DNA from: Isoetes taiwanensis
Taxonomy: Eukaryota; Streptophyta; Lycopodiopsida; Isoetales; Isoetaceae
Direction of reading: 5' to 3'
NCBI GenBank assembly: GCA_021234155.1
Contig: JAJEKV010000045.1
Span: 3,652,120 to 3,716,119, forward strand
Length of the DNA: 64,000 nucleotides
A program made the translations under genes and the position numbers. Positions 1 to 11,377 of this stretch are shown here, piece after piece. The first letter of the stretch is position 1. Every line of letters starts with the position of its first letter. Below the pieces are notes generated by a model, which worked only from the letters and a program-made list of their open reading frames with translations, did no database searches and was not told the origin of the DNA.

Positions 1-78
1 GATTATGACTCCGGCAATGACCTTTGCTTCCTCGTCGTGACTCCAAGCGTAGATATGTGCTTCTCGGCTCTTCCAAAC

Positions 79-273
79 TTATTTACGGGATTCTTCTTTT
101 GAAAGTTCCTTCCTTGCTTTGTAACTATGTGTGCCTCCAAAGTACAAAATATGTGTAATCCTCAATGTTTTATAATCTTTTAGTTGGTTTGCCTTTGACT
201 CGTCAACCATTACAACTAGTGGCGACACATGGGCATGAGGATTCCTTCTCATTCTTTTGAAGTATAGCCACAT
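79..273 (-). pseudogene. Fragment of the transposon's minus-strand gene (copy A)
   Basis: This 64-codon minus-strand frame is rich in Lys and Arg and ends in a Lys/Glu-rich tail (KELSKEESRK). The same translation can be followed with frameshifts in the second copy at about 30340-30540. Retention in both copies argues that it is a real coding piece of the element's second gene rather than chance. I do not recognise the family. Sequence further into the element on the same strand encodes a run of acidic residues (about 570-620 here, 30830-30880 in copy B), probably nearer the N-terminus of the same product. Confidence 0.3.
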
Positions 274-1369
274 GTGCAGCGTCGACTTTTAAATTTTTCG
301 ACCCCCATCTTCATTTTTAGTGACCTCTTAATAGTGCTCAATGTCAAGGAAATTGTTTTGCTTAAGCGGGTTTAGTGTCATTAACTTTTTGTTTTAGAAT
401 AGCACTTGACTTGTCTCACAGACTACAACAATATCTGCAGGGAGGAAGAGCTTACGCTGACTCCTCTATAGTCAATGCCTTTGTGGTTCCTGGTTTTTTT
501 TTTTTTGGTGGGAGGTTGTGTGTATCTACTACCAGGGAATGCTTCATACCCTTTCCTTTGGTATTACTATTTCCTCCTCTTCCTCTTCTTCTTCTACTTC
601 CTCAACATTTTCTTCCTCTCCCGATAGTAGTGGGGTACCCGCGGACCTTTGACCAACACCTTTTCATAGGCACCAGCGACATCAAAATGTCCACTATATC
701 CTGTGTCACGGGGTTAAGTTAGGAGGATGACGGTATAAATTTATCTGATAAAGCCACTAAGAATAATTACATAGCCGCCCTTGTAATTTTTAGGATATGT
801 ACTCATTCCGTCCTTGGGCTTGCACATGCTTAATCTAAAAGCATTTTACTATGGAGAACATAGAAGACTTCCTCATTTGTCAGCATACACTTCATTAAAG
901 TTCATCTTCGTTTTTCTGTAGCCGACAGGTTTATAATTTCGCCGGCAGGATAATAATCCTCGGCCTTGCTACCCTTCCACGGTGATGGCACAAATGCAGT
1001 CTGGCGTCGATTGGTTTTGCTCTCTCTTGCACCCCAATATGCATTACCACGTCTGGTCTTTTAGTTAAATGCGTCTGTGGCTCTATTGGTGCAACCTTTG
1101 AAGATTGGCACGAAAGATTGGCCTTTATTGCTGGGAAATTTTATCCTTGGTAGGGCGTGCGTTAAAAACCATTTTTTTCGTAAGCAGACATTTTTGACTT
1201 TTTTGACACACAAAAGCGGTAAAAAGCAGGAGGCTAAAGGGCATAAAATCCACAATTAATTAACACTTTTTTTTGTCTTATTTAAGCTGCAAAAACACAA
1301 CAATATTACTAAAATATTAAGGTTGGTCTATTCTTTAAGCAATAGACACCAAGATTCCGAAACAATTTT

Positions 1370-1692
1370 GAAGCGGTATAAATTTATATGCCCACAGGAG
1401 CTCGGCGGTATAAATTTATCACAGGATAACTCTGGATCGGTATAAATTTATGCCCCGTGCTCGGCGGTATAAATTTATACCGTTCAAACTACGTCGGTAT
1501 AAATTTATACATAAGTGTTCTTCGAGCGGTATAAATTTATCACGGCTTCGTCAGCGGTATAAATTTATGCTAAAACTACTTGCGGTATAAATTTATCCAG
1601 GTTGTTACTGAGCGGTATAAATTTATACCGCTCGAGCCTCGAGGGCATATAATTTATCACAGATCGAGCCATCTCGGTATAAATTTATCTTG
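1370..1692. repeat. Palindrome array, about 11 units (copy A)
   Basis: About eleven copies of a palindrome with core TATAAATTTATA, ideally GCGGTATAAATTTATACCGC, lie about 30 bp apart and are separated by unrelated spacers. In nearly every unit the left half (CGGTATAAATTTAT) is perfect while the right half is altered (TATCACA, TATGCC, TATCCAG and similar). The corresponding array in copy B is at 31641-31970. Inference: multimerised binding sites for an element-encoded DNA-binding protein, placed between the two divergent genes. Confidence 0.85.
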
Positions 1693-1973
1693 CTTCGACT
1701 CTACTCTAACGATTGAAACACAATAGAAACTAAAAGCGATGCGGAAAGTAGACTTGCATTGGCCATGGCCGTGTATGGACTGGCATTATGTATAGGCGTT
1801 CGGGGAGCAAATAAGAAGGGGTATATAAAGGCGGATCGCGAGTGCCTTCAACTTCCGAATAATGCATTATATGGAAAATAGGGGTGGCCGGTGGGGCAAG
1901 TACCCACTAGAATGCCGTTTAGGTATGGCGTTTCTCCATAAAGTTTTCCAATACAAGTATGCGTGAGTTTTTG

Positions 1974-2136
1974 GTATAAATTTATACGTTTTACATTCTA
2001 TGTTGCCCTCCAGCATAAATTTATACCATCTCAGTATAAATTTATCTTTGTCGCCTCAAGAGTTTCCCTTTTTGTATAAATTTATACCATCTGTATAAAT
2101 TTATACCGTTCTTACGTAGGTATAAATTTATGCGAT
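1974..2136. repeat. Second palindrome array (copy A)
   Basis: Six further degenerate copies of the TATAAATTTATA-centred palindrome lie just upstream of the DUF7869-like gene. They match 32235-32413 in copy B unit for unit. A single additional unit sits at 733-750. Confidence 0.8.
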
Positions 2137-2156
2137 TGTGATGCTAACTTTCAGGT

Positions 2157-5100
2157 ATGGCTCGAGAGAAAAGAAGCTACTTGAGCCTCAACTCACATTC
2201 CCGAGGCTCCCTCTGAAATGAGTTTCACACCTCCTCCAAGGACACCGAGGAAGTAGTCATGAATATTCGCTCCGGGCATTCCAACACCCGGCTACGTTGA
2301 GCTTACTCGGCCACGACCACCTCGGCTTCCACCACCCGGTTCAATTTACTCCCACCACACCTGCTCACGAGCGTTGTTTGCCCCCCACCAATCGTTTTAC
2401 TCCACCCACCGGGCTAGAGCTCGGACTACCTCCTCCGGTTAATTTTGTCCATTAAGCCCATAGTCCACCGTAGGCTCCTCCCAGGAGGCAAATTCACGTA
2501 ACTCCATCCATTTAAGCTAAATGGTACTACAACAAGTGGGGGCGGTCGGCGACCACCCGCCCGTGTTCTCGACGCTTGGGGGCTGGTCAGCTTCGTCACC
2601 AACCTCGATTACTTTTTTTCCCGGAGAGGGAAAGCACCTCCCGAGGACTTGCCCACATCAAACCTCTCGGCATCTACAAAGTACACCTCATGTTTGATCT
2701 CTCGGGGCGAAGAAACACCCTCATGTTGATGTCTCGGGCGGGGACCTCTGGAAACCACAAAACTCCATGTTAGAATTCAAAGCCCACGCAAGTAAGAATC
2801 AAAGCGTAATTTACACTGAAAGCATGTACAACCGTTAGAAAGAAAAAAACTCATGGGCCGAGGCTCACTTGCGGGCAACACATACAAAGCATTGTTGTTC
2901 TCAGCGTTGTTTGCTTAAGATTGGACTAAAGGAATTGAGGTTGATTAAGTGATAGTTCTGATTCAATGACTCTGCTAGACCAAAGGGGCTACTTAGCCCT
3001 TCAATATTAGGCCCGATTGTGGTGAGAAGTTTACTTACGGCGGTGGTGGACCGCAAATCTTGTCAAGCGGACCTTCAAATTGATTCATGCTTTAGGCGGG
3101 GAGGCGACTTGACCGCTGAAGAAAAGGCTTGACAAGAATCGGGCATTAATGACTCTTTGCCATTCGGGGAGGTATATCCGAATTCATGCCCTTCAATGTG
3201 TTTCTGGATGGAAGGTTTCTTTAAAGAGTCTTGCGAGAAACTCCCTAACAGACCCCATGTACCGCTTGGTGACAATTTCCGCGAAACAAAGTCTCTACGA
3301 TAATTATAAGGAGATGTGTGTTGGGGGAGGCGCTTTATACGCTACTCTTACTACTTGTGCTATACGGAAAAAAGAGTTTTCTCAGCGTGTCCATTCCTAA
3401 GCACCATAGGATGTGTTTGTGCTACATACTGCGAATTAAAAGCTCGAGGAGACAAAATGCAAGGACACTTCACACTAAAAGTAAGCTTCAGGGCGTGTTC
3501 TTGCCTAGTTCTAACTAAAAAGTAGGTTCTTTCCTAAACATATTTTCATTTGCATTGAAGGGCCTGAACAAGCCACAGAGAGAACAACAATCTTTGGAAA
3601 GGAAAATTGACAAAACATAGGAAGAAAGCAACTTTGGAACAACCACTCAACTACATATCGGTTGTTATTGATGGAATGGACGAGGAAAGAAGACCACCCT
3701 ACCACATTTGTCAATGTGCTAAGGATCTTTGAAGAAGATTTCATACATCGCATGTTGTTGGTGCTATAGTATTTAATGGAAAACTATCTTGCAAGGCATT
3801 TTTGAATTATCAAACATTCATCTTGATCCAAATCTCACTATCACAATATTGAATAAGCTTCTTTCCAATCTAGAACATATACCACGGTTACGTATCTTGG
3901 CTAGAACAACCGACAAGGGAAAATAAGAATCAGCGTTGTTTGCTTGCATGCTATGCTGGTAGAGAAACAAATCTTCAAGAAGGTGAAGATTGGTTTCACC
4001 TTGTTAGTCATACACCGCGATCAAATTGATGGATGTTGATGGGTTCTAAGCGTCTTGCTTTCGAAAAAAAGCTCTCGACCTACCAGCAATGATTGAGGTT
4101 TATCCAAGATTCCTACAATCCTCGTCCGGACATCGAGTTATTGGAAAAAACTTATGATTTCAAAGAATGGATTTTTGGGAGGGATCAGATCGCTCCAATG
4201 TGCTATTGAGCCCTTGAGGCTATTACATTTCAACATCGGATCAAAATTTCACTTGTAGATGGCAAGGCCATCTTACAAGAAAAAAAATATACCACATCCC
4301 TTGCGTTAGGCCAGCGCAATTATTCAATTCATTCGCACCATCCCCAATACTAGTTCCATGCTCTCTGCGAATAAATGCCTCTAAAAAGCTTTAAAGAAAT
4401 CACAAAAAGTAAAAAAGGAGGGAAGAGCATTTGACTCAAACAAATCATTGGTTATATTGAGACAAGTATTGATCCTGCTCCAACCACTTTGGGGAGGCCG
4501 AGATGCTTTTATGGTGGCCTCAATTTTTCACCGACAGCGTGACATGTTGCAGAAGAGAAACTTCATACAAAGGTGAAGACGGTTACATTCGGCCATCTAG
4601 GCAAACTCTCCACATTGCAAGTTGAGAATCCAAAGGAACATGTAGAGATATTGGCTGGCTTCGGATGAAGATGTGATCATAATACCTTTTTGGCCCCAGA
4701 CGCCTGGCCACAACAAAGTTGCTCAGTATACGGATTCGATCTCGAGAGATTTAGAAAGGAATGCTCGCATTCCGGTGATAATGATGAATCACAGGGAGGC
4801 CATTTTGGCTAGCTAAAATCTTTGGAGGTAACAAGAGGATGGAATTCCCACTCAATTAAAAGTGCCTTTGGATGAGAGCGAATCTTTTGCCAATGCTTTT
4901 CCGATTAAGGAGTTATACTTTGGAGATGGTAAAGGGAGTGGAAAGAGAGCTAAGTCAAAGCAAAAACTTCTGTATCATAGATCTAAGCTGAAGTAAAGGT
5001 TCTTGCATATGACTTTCCCATTACATTGTTTGCTAATATAAGTTATATAGTCCTCAAACTTTAATAAAGGGCGGCATGTGGATTAAGACAAACAAGCCAA

Positions 5101-5290
5101 AAGGTGGCCAAAAAAGATGATGATGAAGACTCACTTGTAGGGCGGTGAGGGAAAGAAGATGGTTCGAGTACATCTAGTTTTGAGGTGAAGGCGAGGATGA
5201 AGGCTCAAGTGATCGGGGAATAAATGAGTGAGGAGGGGATGAGATGCATCGATCTTCGCGCAAAATGTAAGTTTGTCAGATGACTCGAAC
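2157..5290 (+). pseudogene. DUF7869-like transposon gene, degraded copy A
   Basis: This is the counterpart of the gene at 32434-35560, in the same order: a Pro-rich N-terminal region (from about 2157), a central part, a Lys/Arg-rich helix region (about 3560-3650), the core with a GHTHDQID-like segment (here degraded, about 4005-4030), and an acidic C-terminus (about 5110-5240). Frameshifts and stops are spread throughout and no continuous reading longer than about 80 codons survives. Identification rests on the nucleotide match to copy B. Confidence 0.6.
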
Positions 5291-5631
5291 ATGTAAAGAG
5301 CAGAAAGTGCAGTGATGATTATACATCCAAAATGTCTATATTTTTGACAATTTTGTTCATAATTTTTGTACAATTTTCACAACCTTGAATATATCACTTC
5401 TTTGTCACTCTACTACCCTTGCTATTTTTTATTGCCCTTTTTGCTACACTTTACAAAAGTAACTATTTTTTGTTCTAAAATAGGAGGATAAAATTGCTAT
5501 TTACAAAATTTTTACTTACGGAGTTATATTCGATCAACCCTCAAAAAGGTACCTAAATTAACTAAATTGTCACATCACATCACAAAAAATCTTAAAAGTG
5601 GACTTTTAAGGAATTTTAGGGAATCTTTCAA

Positions 5632-5687
5632 AGATTCCTTTTGGAAGTCGCGTTTCGGCAATAAGTCGTTTCATTTTAAACTTTGTT
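5632..5687. repeat. Right terminal inverted repeat (copy A)
   Basis: Read on the minus strand it begins AACAAAGTTTAAAATGAAAC and continues into a short hairpin-forming stretch, then GGAATCTTTGAAAGATTCCC. This matches the left terminus at 27326-27381 and the right terminus at 35905-35967. Confidence 0.7.
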
Positions 5688-5692
5688 AAAAA

Positions 5693-6322
5693 TGCAGGAG
5701 TATGCAGTGGAGTGGGCTTTGATTCTTCGGTTCGATTATGCTATAGCGGTGGAGGTGTCTCTTAGTCACGGGTCTTTAATTACCGGCTCCTTGAATCAAA
5801 AATCTGACATGACCACGGAAACCTACATTTGTTTGCTTCACCCGAAGGCGAGAGAACCCACCTCGGAAACCCAATGGCTGACATCAAAGCGGGGTGGCGC
5901 CAAATTTTGAAGCAGGAGGCGAACTAAGGTTTGGAGCGAGGAATTTTAAATATGCGGTTTGGAGCGAGAAAAACTGGCACGCACTTAGCTACTTGGGATT
6001 TGGGGGCAAGGAAGAATGCTTGGAAAGCGATTGAGCGTGGAATCGGCCTGAAGAAATAGTTCAGCTGATGCAGCAGCCCCTGTCTCCCCATCCCTCTCTT
6101 CTTCACTTTCCATAGATCTGCATATCCCATGACCAAGTTAGAAGCGGATTTTGAGGTTGGTACCCAAGAAACTAAGACCTTGAGTTATGGCCTAATCCAC
6201 ACAACCTAAAAAACCCTAAAATAATGGGAGGATATTCACACCCCACCACAAAATAAGCCTCCACCCGAGGTTACCCTTTTCACAAAATCAATGGCTAACA
6301 AAGGGTGTACTCTAGAAATATT
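5693..6322 (+). other. Host flank downstream of transposon copy A
   Basis: This sequence lies between the transposon end and the Copia LTR and is shared with 35973-36620. It begins with an open frame (5683-5910, about 75 codons) that appears to continue the reading frame interrupted by the transposon in copy B. The last 140 bp (about 6185-6322) recur at 50771-50925, so they belong to a dispersed repeat. I see no known protein domain. Confidence 0.4.
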
Positions 6323-6327
6323 ATTTA

Positions 6328-6900
6328 TGTTAGAATTTGACAACACTTATACATGACTTAATCAAGCAAAGATGTCTTTAATTTAAATAAAAATTTCACA
6401 CTTATGATCCATTCAAGCTAAAGCATGCTTATCAAACCTTTTACACCTTCACAATAACTTTAGCATATGGATCAAGTCCTTCTCCCTAGCAAGGAACCCA
6501 CATTATGGTCAATAATTCCTTCCCTCGGCTTGGTCTTGAACAATACTTGAGAATATATACTAGGCAACTTCCCTAGATTATATTCCTTCAACCATTAAAA
6601 TCCCAACATCAACTATTGTAATGTCGTTCAGCATATGAGGATTAGTGAGTTCTGTAGCTTAGCGTTGACCATTTCCAATCGATCATATGTAAGAGCGGAT
6701 CTATGTACCCTTGAGGACTTGAATACCTCTTGAGCTCTGCTCCACCTTATAATAATAGTCTGATCCGTGGTTTAGCATTCTTGGGATCCAGCACCTTTTC
6801 AAGCAAAATCTTCATTGAAATATCCCACATCGTTTTCTTGAAAGCGATATTAGAACTGAACCTTTGAATATTTACAATATATAACTTATTTCTTCAATGT
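6328..6900 (-). mobile_element. Truncated Copia-1 LTR (copy A)
   Basis: The sequence starts TGTTAGAATTTG after ATTTA (6323-6327), the same junction as the full-length Copia-1 element at 36626. About 573 bp of the 763-bp LTR are present before homology ends. No Copia internal sequence follows, so this is an LTR remnant inside the duplicated segment. Confidence 0.85.
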
Positions 6901-8843
6901 CCTTTTAACAGCTTCACTAGATAGCCATTGAGGTGTTTCATCTTTGGCGGCCCCTCACTTAGACATGACAGCCACCAATCCAGGGGCGTAAGGCATTTTT
7001 ATCTTATTACATTGGGCTTCTCGTGGGTCAATTTGGGATCACTGAAGACACTAATTTTTGAGGGCACTCTTATTCATATGTTTGTGGAGTTATTAAGTAT
7101 AGCTCAAGCTTAAGATAATGCATGGCTTAGCTGCTTTGCCTTGAGCCTGATGTGAAAGATCATATTTGAGTTCAAGATCTCAAATCAAGTCTTATAACTA
7201 TTCCTTTTTATTGAGTAAGTACACAAGCTTCCAAGCTCAGGAGTTTTAGGAGGTATCTCTTCTTGTAGAAGCCAAATAATAGATGAGATATGTAATGCTA
7301 GGTAATTTTTACTTTGATTGATGGAAAACCTTTTCCTTCAAAAAAAACACATCCGTATTACATGTAGTCATTAAGATGTCGTAGAAGGTGGCATGTGCCA
7401 AAGCCCCTCGCAAGAGGATATCACTAGGCACCAAAATCCTAGCCAAAACATACTATAGGTTTTTATTCCCAAAAGCCATGCATAGCTAGTCCAAAACAAT
7501 TATACACTCCAAAACCATTGTAAAACCCGGAGGCTTATTCCAGAATTTTTCCATATTATTCTTTAATGTATTCAACGAATTTTCTTCACAATTTTATCTT
7601 TAGTCCGTCAGCATAATCGAGATTAAAGAATAAGTAAGTCGAAAATGAACCAAAAAAAAAAAAGCAAGAACTCCAAGTTTTTGAAAGAAGAAACTAAATT
7701 AGGAAAGTATTAGACCTTCGCTGGGACTTTATATAAGTTGAATGGTTTACGTGGTTTTGAATTGGCCCCTCATGCATGTGCAAACAAAAATAGCAACGGC
7801 TTCTACTAATGGTGGTGCAATGTGGTAAATCGATTTTCTTAATTTGTGGGCATTCACTTGTTTTGACATACTCTAACCACTAAATCGAGCATATCGAAAA
7901 GGTTCCTTTGCATCGATGACTAATAAAAAACTAGTTTTATGCCGCATCGTCCCCATCCACTAACTCACCCTAGGAGTCTCTTTACTTTTCTTTGATTTAT
8001 ACAACTTTGGCTGATGTCATAGCCGAAGTACTTTTGTATCGAAAACCATCGCTTTATTCTCTTTCCATCCAATCGTTACGACATCGTAAGTATTCCTCCT
8101 TTGAAAGTCTGAGCAAGAATACAGCTAGATTTTTGCATCTTCCTTCCATCGATCTTACCTTTGCATTCCATGGATTTTACCCCGTGATTCCATCGATCTT
8201 ACCCCTGCAACAAAGCAGGATGAAGCCCAAATGGTTTTTCCATATGCCAGCCCAGCCGGGTTGGCACCGCCGCCATTACCATCTTTCGCTGAAAAATAAA
8301 ACGTCAAAATGTGCCTTTCCTTATACAAGGGGTCAGCGAAGACTTAATCATGATTGTTTAACATGTTTGCATAGCCTCATGGGCAAATTCCGAGGTAGAG
8401 AAGGGTTGTTCCCGGCTGGAACCAAGAATTTTCTGCTGGAGTTAGCGACATTGCAGTACCCTGCGGATTTTATGCATATTTGTGGTTAAGAGGGTCAATA
8501 AAATTTCCAATTGGGAACCGAAATATCCCGCTATTTGATGGCTATTTGATGAAAGATAGGAAAATTTTGATTGGGTTTAAAAACTTTGCCCAACACATCC
8601 AACTCAACGCGGGCATCCGTGGTAGAGTCCAATAAGTATATTTTATGGAATATGCCAATTCCTCCGAGTTTGCATAGCCTCCGCTCATCCAACTGGCAGA
8701 TCTCAATCGTCCAATAGGGCATATGTTATGAATATGCCAATTCCTTTAGGATGCTTTGTATACCTGTATAGTATCAGAATACCACGTGTTCCCGTTTTTT
8801 CCTTTGCTTCCGAAGGTTTGGCCCCAGGGAGGGGAACAGCGCC
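6901..8843. other. No supported gene; possible LINE 3' tail
   Basis: No recognisable gene. At 7311-7348 the text CTTTGATTGATGGAAAA followed by CTTTTCCTTC and an A-run resembles the 3' tail of plant LINEs; a similar tail is at 25335-25370. An open frame at 7992-8489 (165 codons, plus) has no recognisable domain and lies just upstream of the STIP-like gene, so it is more likely promoter or UTR sequence. GAATATGCCAATTCCT occurs twice (about 8647 and 8727). Confidence 0.4.
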
Positions 8844-11377
8844 ATGGACGAGTATCAGCATATGGAGCGCTTTGGCATGGACACAATGATTTCGATGGGC
8901 AGTGGATGATGGGGGAATTCTACTTCCGGAATCGCAAACCGAAGCGTAAACAAACCAAAGAAGAAGCCTTTTTATGGAGTTTTCGATGACAGTGACTCGA
9001 TGCAGATGACCTGCGAAACGCAAGCGCGATGTTATCAGCAGAAGTGATCTCACCAAACCTGTAAGTTTTATTTCTACCGAACCAGATGCCTTCTGGGAAG
9101 AAATTGGACAAGAATAAGAAGGTAGATGATGCAATGGTGATTCAGAAAAAGACCTGGCCTTGGTACTGAAATGGGGCAGGTTTTGGGTTTCGTTCTGGTG
9201 CATCTAAAGAGAGGTTGAGAATGATATTGTAGAGGACTTACTGCCATCTGCTTTGGGAAAACCATTAAGGAAGGGCTGAGAGGAGAGAGGGAACGGGAGC
9301 GGCAAAATCCTCGTCTAAGGTTTCAACATCATCTTCAAGGAGTAAGGGCCTCAGCGGGTTCTGAACTTGCAGATTTGAGAAAACATACTAAGGGCATAGG
9401 ATTTAGGACTTCTGGAGAAGATGGGTTATAGTAAAGGTGGAGGGTTGGGAAAGAATGAACAGGGTATAGCTGTTCCTATCGAGGCTAAAATGAGGCCTAA
9501 AAACATGGGTATGGGCTTCAATGATTTCAAGGGAGGTGAGGATAGGTCTGCCCCTCCACCCGGTATGGAGGAAGCAGAGGACAAAACAAAGGAAGCTAAG
9601 GTGAAAAACGAAAGGAGAATTTGTGGCTAAAAAAAAGTAAGGCTAAGAAAAAAGGAATATGTAACAGCAGTAGAGCTTTGATGCAGAAACAGGAAAAGGG
9701 TATTGAGACAATTCAGCCCATTCTAGACATGAGAGGTCCCCAGGTTCGAATGATTACAAATTTAGAGAACCTTAATGCAGAACAGACAGATATTGAGACA
9801 ATACCCCATGCCAGAGTTACAGCATAAACCTGAGGCTCATTGTGGATCTTGTAGAGGCAGACATTCATAACACAGACCTAAAATTTACACAAGAAAGGGA
9901 ATCTGTGGCATTCTTGGAAAAGGAGAGAGAAAGGTTGTGCATTGAAGCAGAACGGCAGAAAAACAAATTAATGCCATGGAAAGTATAATGGTTAGAATAA
10001 ACATGTACAAACAAATTGTTTTCAAGGCAAGATGACTTTAGACAGTCTTGTGAATACTTTTCAGAAACTAAGAGTGGATTTTAGAGAAGATTATAAACCC
10101 ATAATCTTTCTGTAATTGCATTGTCCTTTGCACTTCCGGCCATGCATCAGTATTTCCAAGGTTGGGAACCTCTTGTAGATCCTTCTCGTGGTAGAGAAGC
10201 ATTGAAGCTTTGGCAAGGACTCCTCCAGGGTGATAATTTACGGATCAAGCTATTTTCTCAGATGTGACATGAGCGCCCATACACGCACTAATTATGGAAG
10301 TAGTTTTTCCATTTGTGAGATTAGCTGCTACTAATAGATGGGAACCACGGGATCCAGAACCAATACTCAGGTTTTGGAAGCTTGGGAAAAGCTTTTCCAA
10401 CATCGGTGATGCAAAGCATTCTTGATCATCTTATCATGCCGAAGCTCATGGCTGCAGTCGATAAGTTTGGGGACCTCGTGATTGAGACTGTTCCTATCCA
10501 TGAATGGTTGCATCCTTGGCTTCCTCTGCTTGGCAACAAAATGGAACCCCTTTACATGCCCATCCGTTTTAAGTTGGGAACTGCATTGGTGCTTGGCACC
10601 CCAGTGACTCTTCAGCTTATGCTTTGTTATCACCATGGCAGCCTGTTTTGATTCTGGAAGTTGGGAGCAGATGATAGTGCTTCCCATACTTCCAAAGCTG
10701 ATATATACCTCTCCACCCGAGCCAGTTGTGAATCCAGCAAATCAGCAAATCGAACCTTTCAACTGGGTCATGGCATGGCAACTGCAGTTCCTATCCATCA
10801 TATGGTAGGAATATTGGAACGTGGGTTCTTTCCCCAGTGGCAGCAGGTTTTATATCACTGGCTCTGTGGTAATCCCAATTTTGATGAGGTAACACAATGG
10901 TATCTAGGGTGGAAGGCACTTTGCTCATGAACTGGTCATAAACCACCGGATTCAACGACAGCTTACTATTGCCTTAGAAATGATGAATCGTTGTTGAAGG
11001 TGCACCGGTTGTTCAACCTGGAGCTAGAGAAAATGTGAGTTATTTACGCCAGAACAGAACAACGCAGTTTGAGAGTCAGCAGCATGCAGCAACAAATGTG
11101 TAATTCCCAACAGCATGGCACAGGCCTTGCGGAAAATGGCATAGCTTCGCTGATATGGAGCCTGAAGGAAATTGTTGACACTTTTGCACAGGATAATGAT
11201 GTTCAATTTTTTGCCAAAACTAGGCAGGATGCATGAAGGCTTACAGGTCTACGGGTTTGGTGCAGTAAGCATATGTATAGATTCTGCCAAACAGGTAATG
11301 CTAGCACAGGATTCTTGATAGGTGGGCAGTCTGTATCACTAGAACAACTTGAATATGCATCGTCGAGGTGGAAGTAG
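8844..11377 (+). pseudogene. STIPL1: STIP/TFIP11-like G-patch spliceosome-disassembly factor, frame-disrupted, intronless
   Basis: Plant STIP (yeast Ntr1, human TFIP11) is a nuclear protein that works with the Prp43 helicase to take apart the intron-lariat spliceosome. A start ATG in good context (GCCATGG) opens an N-terminus reading MDEYQHMERFGM and a GEFYFRNRKPKRKQTKEEA segment. The G-patch core lies at 9400-9530 ([29 protein letters not shown]). Then come an IDMRGPQVR-like segment (about 9715-9760), a coiled-coil region (about 9815-9990), and the conserved GC-factor-like C-terminal half: PIHEWLHPWLPLLG at about 10490, LYHWLCGNPNFDEVTQWYLG at about 10850, and [15 protein letters not shown] at about 11255. 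The span of about 845 codons equals the usual family length and no introns are needed. Single-base indels break the frame many times. It is either a retropseudogene or an intact intronless gene with sequence errors. Confidence 0.85.

Larger units (their letters stand above)
1..5687 (+). mobile_element. Palindrome-array DNA transposon, copy A (left end outside window)
   Basis: This is the right part of the element described in full at 27326-35967. It keeps part of a minus-strand coding region, the central palindrome arrays, a degraded DUF7869-like gene and the right terminal inverted repeat, which ends ...CATTTTAAACTTTGTT at 5687. AAAAA at 5688-5692 is the candidate target duplication. Its reading frames are more damaged than those of the 30-kb copy. 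The left end and left inverted repeat lie outside the window. Confidence 0.75.
1..6900. repeat. Direct segmental duplication, copy A
   Basis: This stretch can be followed base by base, with many small indels, against 30259-37191 in the same orientation. The shared segment runs through the transposon interior, its right end, a host flank and the first part of a Copia LTR. Homology stops at about 6900, inside the LTR, where both copies read CTTATTTCTTCAATG and then diverge. Copy A is cut by the window start and probably extends upstream. Both copies contain the Copia junction at the same base, so the duplication is younger than that insertion, unless one copy is an assembly artefact. Confidence 0.9.

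Noticed and set aside
375-722. 115-codon plus-strand frame with Phe/Leu runs
   Set aside because: It is the antisense of the acidic (Glu-rich) stretch of the transposon's minus-strand coding region; the hydrophobic runs reflect TTC/CTT repeats.
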